From JAKQDH01 sp029558835 (GTDB lineage Bacteria > Planctomycetota > Phycisphaerae > UBA1845), in NCBI GenBank assembly GCA_035356615.1, contig DAOQSN010000062.1, forward strand, positions 1 to 13,185: 13,185 nucleotides of DNA, written 5' to 3'. The position numbers and the translations under genes are program-made. Positions 7,901-13,185 of the stretch are shown here, one piece after another; positions within the stretch are counted from its first letter, which is position 1, and every line of letters starts with the position of its first letter. The notes under the pieces were generated by a model. The model searched no databases. It was given only the letters and a program-made list of their open reading frames with translations, and had not been told where the DNA came from.

Positions 7901-8549
7901 CAACGGCGACATGAACTGTGACGGCTACGTGGACTTCGCCGACTGGTCACGCTGCACCGGCGGTGCCGCCACCTGCCCGAGCAACCTCACGATCGTCGAT
8001 GCCTACCCGCCGGACGGTGCGGTCGATGCGCGGGTACCTCACCCGGCCACCTCCACCACGCCCTTGAAGGGCATGGGCATGCCCGGTGACCCGATCACCA
8101 TCGATCTGGGCACCGGCAACACCGGGCTGGCGGCCTGCTTCGCCGTGTGCCAGACCGTGCACGAGTCGTTCAACTGGCTCACCGACGTGACGGATAACGG
8201 TGACGGCTCGTACGACCTGACCTTCGCCCATGGCATCACGGCCGGCGCGGTGACGACGGTCACCTACACGGGCGACGGCAGCTACGTGTCCTACATCCAT
8301 CATCCCGCCAACGTCGACGGCTCAGGATTCGCGAACGCCCAGGATATCGTGCAAGTGATCAACCGCATCAACGTTGTATTCGGCGGTGGGTCGGTGCCTG
8401 CCTGGGAGGCTGACATCGACGGCAGCGGCGCCATCACCGTTACTGACATGGTGGTGCTGATCAACCTGCTGAACGGCAGCGGGCTTTACGATCCCTGGTT
8501 TGGCACCTCGCGACCGGTAAACGACGGGAGTTGCCCGGCCGCGCAGTAG
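4941..8549 (+). CDS. Exported PstS-like binding-protein domain fused to cysteine modules and dockerin repeats
   Basis: The product is 1202 residues. A signal peptide (1-24) ends in PAWA-DE. Two cysteine modules follow (44-56, 70-82), then a region I read as a type 2 periplasmic binding protein of PstS type. Its landmarks are GAGAS (95-99), YRSLGSVNGF (156-165), VPVAIIANRG, RDFGSGTR (361-368) and LAVGYTGV (423-430). A calcium-type DSNGDGIDD loop (from 290) lies inside it. Two further cysteine modules (480-496, 551-565) follow, then an unrecognised stretch. Dockerin-like calcium loops start at about 767, 885, 917 and 990. Then come an Ig-like region (about 1010-1120) and a paired C-terminal dockerin (loops at 1124 and 1158). 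PstS proteins bind phosphate for an ABC importer, but no pstCAB is present and key residues differ, so the ligand is unknown. AAAGGAG lies 10 bases upstream of this start. An upstream in-frame ATG at 4902 would bury the signal peptide. Confidence 0.82.
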   Translation: MTKLWCVLAGLLCTLAVSALPAWADECMDNGQILGKCADNDAPCDEDADCNLGVTCDFYGLCSSGGYNPCYHDSDCDGGAVCVDKWLVRGGQVSGAGASLFVNFFLEPNNTNDWIDPDHDQFWGYHPSGVPGYVDRLAAPWNPTLGFLDTWWMFQYRSLGSVNGFNEFVNNQLLGTIGTSVPSEAGVFNGYRYANLGAIQWGGPYANPSGTPFEPCEIEFAFLDVPSAWAVKGPGLEVPELPTGHPGHWWHWRHYFAEWWRSTPLSDTYGYNAIPSSTGFEAQFDDLGRDSNGDGIDDVFLNTNIDDPDEDTIYDYTAAWVPVAIIANRGTGVDQLRYTQAQYLFLTGRMPSGENLVAATRDFGSGTRNAAMNTMGIDPTWGRGDNVGNTIGAEALAYIGPTHQASNCGGSGIMEAAVQHRRLAVGYTGVCGSSRAAQDAQNGRYEVVGMCKDIDNCGEPGCDCAANPCNRYCTQSGWSCTATADCDLVNFPGETCGAAHWGARPTVDKMLDNCDDCCGYQIAGAGSFVARGNRDANRPPMVCENDMRTPCDEAADCLPEPGGACVANPRYEAGQPIDNQTVADYLNNILDSTEDFVEELPPPLETNLMPGQWLARNFMLTNGVDCLHELDDPTCESDTLENTELQEYIRNNTTCNVYAYGYANKAGLVPRRTQLTGGAQYSDGSNYEYIYWNGTAYVKALQGIKLAERNKIQGDFDKSYSRTVNDATQLVTAMYTPRAWQQTAAAIGSGDVGNMAYDNAIPEVIGDFDGNGSFNKEDLRYWMDGLGLVSGKVNRKQGAINIDTAILALGQPLPWADPSDSLVIPPVLPVFPSATCPDPTFQVPAPISGLLATGKTYASGDFRGDVSGPQRNENWTAGAQPTGWDGRVDAHDIDYVCRSVGDWNDVDQAVFMDFSCDMTGDANVTSADVTELVQVILGTDYCDVDLDDAVTGFGAGTPPPAGTDAEIMWNTMNDAEGCNATGTCGWANGDMNCDGYVDFADWSRCTGGAATCPSNLTIVDAYPPDGAVDARVPHPATSTTPLKGMGMPGDPITIDLGTGNTGLAACFAVCQTVHESFNWLTDVTDNGDGSYDLTFAHGITAGAVTTVTYTGDGSYVSYIHHPANVDGSGFANAQDIVQVINRINVVFGGGSVPAWEADIDGSGAITVTDMVVLINLLNGSGLYDPWFGTSRPVNDGSCPAAQ

Positions 8550-8554
8550 ACGGA

Positions 8555-8583
8555 CAACCCGAATCCCGCGCCTCGGCGGGTTG
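8555..8583 (+). terminator. Hairpin after the PstS-like fusion gene
   Basis: CAACCCG (8555-8561) pairs with CGGGTTG (8577-8583). An alternative inner stem pairs CCCGC (8565-8569) with GCGGG (8576-8580). It starts 6 bases after the stop codon and is well placed to end this transcript. No T-run follows. Confidence 0.45.
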
Positions 8584-8652
8584 AGCTGCTACAACGCTGT
8601 GCTTCGACACGGCGTGCCCGGGTGGCCCAACCCGCCTTCCGCGCGCAAACCT

Positions 8653-8711
8653 GGCCCGAGCGGGATCGAGTAGGCGCGCTACGGGCGCTGCCTCTCTCTC
8701 TCGCTCGGGCC
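8653..8711. repeat. 10-bp inverted repeat between convergent genes
   Basis: GGCCCGAGCG (8653-8662) and CGCTCGGGCC (8702-8711) are perfect inverted arms around a 39-base loop that includes a CT dinucleotide run (about 8691-8701). The position between convergent genes (stops at 8549 and 8782) fits a bidirectional terminator or a small structured RNA, but neither is shown. Confidence 0.4.
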
Positions 8712-8781
8712 TGACGCGGTGTCTGCGCCCCCACCACGGCGTATCAGCCCCGTTACCACGGCAGGCCGCCTGGCTGCAATG

Positions 8782-9543
8782 TTAGGGCTTCTCGAAGAGG
8801 AAGAACACGCCGGTAACCGGGAAGCGGCGGAGGATCTTCTGCCGCGCGATCCGCAGGCCCGCCCCGCGGCTCTCCTCCAGGAAGCGCCGCAGCCGGAGGG
8901 GCCGCTCGGACCAGCTCTTCCGGCCCGTTAGGAAGCGGGTAAGCCACTTGCGGTAATCGCGCTGACCGGGGGAGTAGTACGGCAGTACCAGGTACCGTCG
9001 GGTAACCCGCACCAACTCGTTAAGAATCTGCGCTCGCGTGTTCGGATCGTAGACGTGATGCAGAAAGCGATGACAGAACACCAAGTCAACGCTGCCATCG
9101 TCCAAGCTCACCTGGGAGGCGTCGCACTGCAAGTACTGCGGGTGGAACTGATTGACTCCCTGCCGCGCCGTGTCCAGCATAGCGTCCGAGGCGTCCGCGA
9201 GGATGATCCGATCGGCGAAGTCCGCCAGCGTGGCGGCGAAGCGACCGGTGCCGCAGGGCAGGTCCAGAGCGGCCGGTAGGTGGCCAAGGCCGGCGAGCAA
9301 CTCCCCCAGAGCTGCTTGCTCTCTTGCGTTCGTACGCACCCGCCGGCCGGTGGCGTACCGGTCGCGATAGCGCTTCGCCTGCGCCCGGGTGGCGAAGCGG
9401 CCGAGGAACTCATCCGGCGCGGCACGCGGCGATTCGGCGCGCGTTGCGGGTGCGGACGCGCAGGCTGACTCGTCGTTGACCCTGCTCGCAGGCTCCGCCC
9501 CCGCCCAGTGTTGCTCGGTTTCGCAGATGCGTCGATGGGTCAT
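8782..9543 (-). CDS. Class I SAM-dependent methyltransferase (UbiE/Methyltransf_11-like)
   Basis: The product is 253 residues. SAM-binding motif I is ALDLPCGTGRF (92-102), and the acidic residue D117 in ILADAS follows at the expected spacing. The DDGSVDLVFCHRFLHHV segment is the family's motif preceding the active cleft. A poorly conserved N-terminus (1-43) precedes the domain. The methyl acceptor is unknown. The FATRAQAKRYRDRY stretch before the domain is a useful search handle. I chose the ATG at 9543 because AGGA lies 8 bases upstream (9552-9555). An in-frame ATG at 9627 lacks a ribosome binding site and would give 281 residues. It reads in the same direction as the C39-like gene upstream, 284 bases apart with a strong hairpin between, so it is probably a separate transcript. 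Confidence 0.87.
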   Translation of the reverse strand: MTHRRICETEQHWAGAEPASRVNDESACASAPATRAESPRAAPDEFLGRFATRAQAKRYRDRYATGRRVRTNAREQAALGELLAGLGHLPAALDLPCGTGRFAATLADFADRIILADASDAMLDTARQGVNQFHPQYLQCDASQVSLDDGSVDLVFCHRFLHHVYDPNTRAQILNELVRVTRRYLVLPYYSPGQRDYRKWLTRFLTGRKSWSERPLRLRRFLEESRGAGLRIARQKILRRFPVTGVFFLFEKP

Positions 9544-9753
9544 TCCGGCAGTCCTGAAGAAGTGCCTCGAGGAACGGCAAGCCCGGGACACTTCCGTCGC
9601 ACAGAGGCTTTTTGCTGCATCCAACATCCGGCTCGTTCAGGTACACCAGTGTACGACATGCGTGGCGCCAACGCAAGAGAAGATAATCAGCCGCGCCTCA
9701 AACTGCCTTACCCCAAGCCCCGAACGCCGCCGAGGGCCCCCGCCCGCGCCGAC

Positions 9754-9964
9754 CCGCGCGGGCTCGGTAGGTCGGGCCTGCCCGTCCCGGCGCCGAGGGA
9801 GGTACGGCGCCGGGACGGAAAGTCATGCTACTGCGGCGTCACCGCCGCGGCCGGCAACTGGGCCGGAGAGTCCGGTACCGGTTGGGGATTCGGCTCCCGC
9901 GGCCACAGCTCCGGCGGCGCGGGGAGGGCGTCGAACAGAAGGTGTCCGCTCTGCGTCCCCATGC
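9754..9964. repeat. 211-bp exact direct repeat, copy 1
   Basis: Bases 9754-9964 match 12975-13185 without a mismatch that I could find, at a constant offset of 3221. The copy covers the last 45 codons and stop of the C39-like gene (9828-9964) plus 74 bases downstream, including the 14-bp hairpin. The match breaks at once on the left (C at 9753 against T at 12974) and is cut by the end of the window on the right. Confidence 0.95.
9782..9818 (-). terminator. Perfect 14-bp hairpin downstream of the C39-like gene
   Basis: CCGTCCCGGCGCCG (9782-9795) pairs fully with CGGCGCCGGGACGG (9805-9818) around a 9-base loop. It begins 9 bases past the TAG stop of the minus-strand gene. It is the strongest stem in the window but has no T-run, so it is either a non-canonical terminator or a 3'-end stabiliser. 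An identical copy lies at 13003-13039. Confidence 0.6.
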
Positions 9965-12833
9965 CCACCAGGTTCCCGCCGGCCATCTCAAACTGACCCG
10001 CCGAGGTGAACGTCAGCATCCGCATGGCCAGCCCCAGCAGCGGCGTGGCCACGCTGTCCGGGCAGCGCACGCTCAGCAGCCCGTCGATGCGTGCCTGCCC
10101 GTTTGTCGTCTGCAAGTGCTGCCGCAGGAAGTGATTCGGCACCTCATAGCGGCTGACAAGCTGCTGGTCCCAGCAGGTGATGCACCGCTCCGTGTTCGAG
10201 AATTTCACCTCGTTGGCGTTCCAGATGTCGAACTTGGCCTTCGTCGTCACCGGGCCCGTCGTGTCCTGCCGCAGGTCCAGGTCCACCGGCAACAGCGTCA
10301 GGTCGGTGTCCATGACCGTCAGAGACGGCAACGTCACGGTACCTGAGGCAAAGAAGTTCAGCAGCAACTGGTCGAACGCAAAGTCGTATTGGAACGCGTC
10401 GAAGTCGATCTGGCCCGGGATGACCACCGCGTCACAGCAGACGCCGTTGGCGTCGAAGCTGATGCAATCCAGCGGCTGCTCGCCCTGCTCCAGGCAGCGG
10501 GCCGAGAACGCCCAAGCGTTGTACTCCCAGGCGGCCGCCCCCGCGTAATGCAGGATCAACGCGTCGCCCTTCAGGTGGTTCCAGCGGATTTCCGCGCCCT
10601 CGGCATTGACCGCCCAGGCGACCACCATGCCACGCAGCACGCGATCCGTCGTCCCATCCTGCGCCGGGCGACCCTGCTGGAGCGGGTTGGCGCTGGGGTC
10701 CAGCACCGTGAACGGTGAGACGCCCTGCGGCCCGCCGGTCAGCGCGCTCCAGTACGCCGGCTGGTTGGCGGTCAGGAAAATCTGGTTGTCCACCCAGTTC
10801 CAACCCGGATGGGCCCGTTCCGACCCGCCGGCTGCCAGCGGTGGATCACCGTTGATGAAGTACATCTGCACGAAGACCGGCCCGGCGTAGTCGTTGGTCA
10901 GGTCGAGGAAGGTGTCCTGAATGAACTCGCCGGCCGCGTTCCAACGTAACTCTACCTTGGGGAAGAACAGCACGCTGCCCTTGGCCGTCGAGCTGACCTT
11001 CGGCGCCGGCAGGATGGTGATGGTGGCCGAGCACTCGTCGGTGTTGCCGCAGTCATCAGTGGCCGTCCAGGTCACCAGCGTCGAGCTGCCGTAGGGGAAC
11101 CCGCAGGCAAAGCCGTTGGCGGCCGAGTCGTCCACGATGTCCACGTTGGTATCGCAGTTGTCGGTGGCGGTGGCGCTGTCCAGCCAGTCCTGCACGTCTG
11201 TGTTGCAGATTTTGTCCCCGCGTTCGAGGGTGATGTCCGGCGGGCAGGTGAGCTCGGGCGGGATGACGTCATTAACGTCCGCGGTGGCCACGCAGGTGGT
11301 CGCGGCATTCGAGCAGCAGTCATCCGCATTGACAGTGACCCGCACGGTGGCGGGGCAACTGGTGAGGTCGGAGACGAGCACCGTGCCGTCGACCTGGACC
11401 TCGCCCTGCTCGACCTGCACCTTGTTGATGGTGGGCGTGCCGAGCGTGGCATTGCCGGTGAGCAACTCGACGAGCACGTCCACGTCGGCCGCGTTCACGC
11501 AGCAGTTGTCCAGAACGGTGGCCGAGAACGGCATCAGGTACTCACAGTTCTCATCCACGTTCCCGCCCACGGCGTTGCAGGTGATGGTGGGCGGCGTGGC
11601 GTCGTCCACCTCAGCCACGACGTCACTGTTCGCTTCGTTGCCGCAGCAGTCCACCGCGTGCGTGTGGACCTGGATGCGCGCCGGGCAGCTCGTCAGGTCC
11701 GACACCAATACCGACCCCAGCACCCACACTTCGTCCACGCCGGTCTGCATGATGTTGATCGTCGGTGTCCCCAAGGTGGCGTTGCCGCTCAGCAGGCTGA
11801 CCGTCACGTCCACGTCACCGGCGTCGATGCAGCAGTCGTCGGTGATGGTGGTTGAAAACGTCACGAGGTACTCACAACTCGGACCTACGTTGCCGCTCGA
11901 GGCGCTGTCGGTGATCGTCGGCGGAGTCGTGTCATCGCAGGTGCCCGTGATGAGGAAGTAGATGGCGCCATGGATGCCCCACGGTACGCCCGTGGCAATA
12001 CCCTGGAAGCGTTCCCAGCGAACGTCGCCGGCCGGAGCCCAGGTGTCCAAGCAGCCGTACTCGTTGAAGCCGCTCGTGTCCCGGTACCCGACGACAGTCA
12101 CGAAGTGGTCCGTAGTACCGTCCCCGCTGGAGTCGACCAGAAACACAACAGGGTAATCGGCATCAATCTGGGCGACCACGTTGTCCCACAAAGAGCCCCC
12201 GTAGGTTTCGCTCCACGCGATGCATTTGTAGGCCGCGCAGTACGTTCCGTTCACGTAGTTCACATAGCCCACGAAGGCACCGGCCACGTCGCTGAACCAC
12301 GACCAGCCATAATAGTTGGTGGCCGCTGACCACGACGTCCTCATCCAGTCCCCGAGACAGTCGTTCGGGTGTTCGTCGCCCGCCGGCGGTTCGGACCGGT
12401 CTGGGAGAATCCCCGTACCTTCGTCGTCGATCGGCACAGAGTAGTCGATGTAATGGGTACCCGCCCCGTTGCCGCTGGCGATCGCCTGATCCACAGGATC
12501 CGTTTGGGTCGAGGCGTCACCCGGGATCAGCGCCGGAAAGCCGTGGGCATCCCAATAACCGATGACCATGCCCGCCGCCGTCGGACCGCAACCATGGCGC
12601 CACAGGTAACCGGGGACGCCGGCGATGACCTTCTGTCCGCGGGTATTCAGCGCCTCCTCGTAGGGCTGATACCCGGCCGCCGGCGGTGGTCCGGTCGGCA
12701 GGCACTTACTCTGAGCATCCCAAGGCTCCCTCGGCATGATGGCACGATCAGCCTTGAGCTGCGCCAACACTGGACTCACGCAGGGGCTCAGCCCCAGCGC
12801 CAACACGCAGATAGCAACAGTCATGAAGCGCAT
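9828..12833 (-). CDS. Exported C39-like cysteine peptidase with tandem Cys-rich repeats and HYR-like domain
   Basis: The product is 1001 residues. A signal peptide (1-24) ends VLA-Q. A papain-fold C39-like domain (about 68-297) shows RHGCGPTAAGM with the likely nucleophile C82, DHFVTVVGY with H243, and CLDTW with D263, a plausible catalytic triad. Next come two 110-residue repeats (303-412 and 413-522) with aligned cysteines and CC pairs, then an HYR-like domain (about 523-608). A large unrecognised domain (about 612-970) and a proline-rich tail follow. C39 enzymes classically trim leader peptides. Secreted C39-like proteins have other or unknown targets, and the substrate here is unknown. 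GGAGGAGGG at 12840-12848, 6 bases upstream, fixes the start. An 8-bp inverted repeat lies 54-81 bases upstream. The stop is followed by a 14-bp hairpin. The 3' end is duplicated at the window's right edge. Confidence 0.85.
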   Translation of the reverse strand: MRFMTVAICVLALGLSPCVSPVLAQLKADRAIMPREPWDAQSKCLPTGPPPAAGYQPYEEALNTRGQKVIAGVPGYLWRHGCGPTAAGMVIGYWDAHGFPALIPGDASTQTDPVDQAIASGNGAGTHYIDYSVPIDDEGTGILPDRSEPPAGDEHPNDCLGDWMRTSWSAATNYYGWSWFSDVAGAFVGYVNYVNGTYCAAYKCIAWSETYGGSLWDNVVAQIDADYPVVFLVDSSGDGTTDHFVTVVGYRDTSGFNEYGCLDTWAPAGDVRWERFQGIATGVPWGIHGAIYFLITGTCDDTTPPTITDSASSGNVGPSCEYLVTFSTTITDDCCIDAGDVDVTVSLLSGNATLGTPTINIMQTGVDEVWVLGSVLVSDLTSCPARIQVHTHAVDCCGNEANSDVVAEVDDATPPTITCNAVGGNVDENCEYLMPFSATVLDNCCVNAADVDVLVELLTGNATLGTPTINKVQVEQGEVQVDGTVLVSDLTSCPATVRVTVNADDCCSNAATTCVATADVNDVIPPELTCPPDITLERGDKICNTDVQDWLDSATATDNCDTNVDIVDDSAANGFACGFPYGSSTLVTWTATDDCGNTDECSATITILPAPKVSSTAKGSVLFFPKVELRWNAAGEFIQDTFLDLTNDYAGPVFVQMYFINGDPPLAAGGSERAHPGWNWVDNQIFLTANQPAYWSALTGGPQGVSPFTVLDPSANPLQQGRPAQDGTTDRVLRGMVVAWAVNAEGAEIRWNHLKGDALILHYAGAAAWEYNAWAFSARCLEQGEQPLDCISFDANGVCCDAVVIPGQIDFDAFQYDFAFDQLLLNFFASGTVTLPSLTVMDTDLTLLPVDLDLRQDTTGPVTTKAKFDIWNANEVKFSNTERCITCWDQQLVSRYEVPNHFLRQHLQTTNGQARIDGLLSVRCPDSVATPLLGLAMRMLTFTSAGQFEMAGGNLVGMGTQSGHLLFDALPAPPELWPREPNPQPVPDSPAQLPAAAVTPQ
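11268..11927 (-). repeat. Two tandem 110-residue (330-bp) coding repeats
   Basis: Residues 303-412 and 413-522 of the C39-like protein align without gaps. TPPTIT, the CEYL cysteine (320/430), the CC pair (334-335/444-445), GNATLGTPTIN, VLVSDLTSCP (C383/C493) and the DCC pair (396-397/506-507) all recur at exactly 110 residues. The DNA copies have diverged clearly, so the duplication is old and selected at protein level. Each unit starts with the TPP motif typical of HYR/Ig-like surface modules. Confidence 0.9.
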
Positions 12834-12839
12834 GTCATT

Positions 12840-12848
12840 CCCTCCTCC
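12840..12848 (-). promoter_or_regulatory. Strong ribosome binding site of the C39-like gene
   Basis: The minus strand reads GGAGGAGGG here, 6 bases before the ATG at 12833. An overlapping ATG inside the spacer (12838) meets a stop after five codons, so the annotated start is the only sensible one. Confidence 0.75.
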
Positions 12849-12886
12849 AGCCGATGAAAAACCGTTTGCCCTTCCGCTCGCGTCGC

Positions 12887-12914
12887 AGTGAAGCTCTATT
12901 CTGCCTGCTTCACT
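12887..12914. promoter_or_regulatory. Operator-like inverted repeat upstream of the C39-like gene
   Basis: AGTGAAGC (12887-12894) and GCTTCACT (12907-12914) are perfect 8-base inverted arms separated by 12 bases. Their centres are 20 bases apart, about two turns of DNA, as expected for a site bound by a dimeric regulator. It lies 54-81 bases before the start codon, in the promoter zone. It could also form a stem in the leader RNA. No regulator is identified. Confidence 0.5.
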
Positions 12915-12974
12915 TCATCTCAGAGGTGCCGGACCCCGAGCGCGTGCGCACGTGGTCCACTGTGCCCCTCGCTT

Positions 12975-13185
12975 CCGCGCGGGCTCGGTAGGTCGGGCCT
13001 GCCCGTCCCGGCGCCGAGGGAGGTACGGCGCCGGGACGGAAAGTCATGCTACTGCGGCGTCACCGCCGCGGCCGGCAACTGGGCCGGAGAGTCCGGTACC
13101 GGTTGGGGATTCGGCTCCCGCGGCCACAGCTCCGGCGGCGCGGGGAGGGCGTCGAACAGAAGGTGTCCGCTCTGCGTCCCCATGC
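12975..13185. repeat. 211-bp exact direct repeat, copy 2 (cut by window end)
   Basis: This copy is identical to 9754-9964. It includes the second copy of the 14-bp hairpin (13003-13039) and the 3' coding end of a gene in the same orientation. The match continues to the last base of the window, so its true length is unknown. Confidence 0.95.
13049..13185 (-). CDS. Partial 3' end of a second copy of the C39-like exported protein gene
   Basis: Only the last 45 codons and the TAG stop are in the window; the gene enters from the right. The translation equals the C-terminus of the 1001-residue protein, including the proline-rich tail (LPAPPELWPREPNPQPVP and on to the end). Because identity also covers the hairpin beyond the stop, this points to a recent tandem duplication or gene conversion. 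The full gene, if it exists, would lie directly upstream of and parallel to the C39-like gene. If the contig ends here, an assembly artefact around a repeat is an alternative. Confidence 0.6.
   Translation of the reverse strand, partial: MGTQSGHLLFDALPAPPELWPREPNPQPVPDSPAQLPAAAVTPQ

Noticed and set aside
9544..9627. Longer start for the second methyltransferase
   Set aside because: There is no ribosome binding site before the ATG at 9627, while AGGA precedes the ATG at 9543. The extra 28 residues carry no domain.
11268..11927. CRISPR-like or DNA-level tandem repeat
   Set aside because: The 330-bp periodicity is in the protein. The DNA copies differ at many synonymous sites, and there are no short identical repeats with spacers.

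Overview
The window is a GC-rich bacterial fragment, most likely from a planctomycete (Planctomycetota, possibly Phycisphaerae). The clearest sign is a pseudopilin-like protein with an FTLVELLVVI N-terminus and a C-terminal H...DGH motif, the 'H-X9-DG' type that is greatly expanded in that phylum. Two very large exported, cysteine-rich, dockerin/HYR-type proteins and wide gene spacing fit the same assignment. No rRNA, tRNA or CRISPR array was seen.

Left part (1-3071). A small zinc-ribbon membrane protein on the minus strand (329-619) and a PTS EIIA (PtsN/fructose-type) phosphocarrier domain on the plus strand (1326-1781) diverge from a 706-base GC-rich spacer. Next comes the 3' remnant of an IS256-family transposase (minus, about 1898-2230) with a probable terminal repeat at 1845-1869. 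It is followed by a class I SAM-dependent methyltransferase (2427-3071).

Centre (3445-8549, plus strand). The pseudopilin-like gene is followed, after about 410 bases, by a 1202-residue exported protein. I read its N-terminal third as a PstS-like (type 2 periplasmic binding protein) domain, flanked by short cysteine modules and followed by several calcium-binding dockerin-like repeats and a C-terminal dockerin pair. By hand alignment, both carboxylates that contact phosphate in E. coli PstS are replaced.

Right part (8782-13185, minus strand). A second class I methyltransferase (8782-9543) lies downstream of a 1001-residue exported protein (9828-12833) with a C39-like cysteine peptidase domain (C82/H243/D263), two tandem 110-residue cysteine-rich repeats, an HYR-like domain and a large unrecognised C-terminal domain. 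The last 211 bases of the window repeat exactly the 3' end of this gene and its terminator-like hairpin. A second copy of the gene, or at least of its 3' end, therefore lies immediately upstream, unless this is an assembly artefact.

The genes do not form one operon. The common theme is cell-surface or secreted biology: pilin-like export, a binding-protein fusion with dockerins, and a secreted peptidase-like protein. No functional link between the genes is shown by the sequence.
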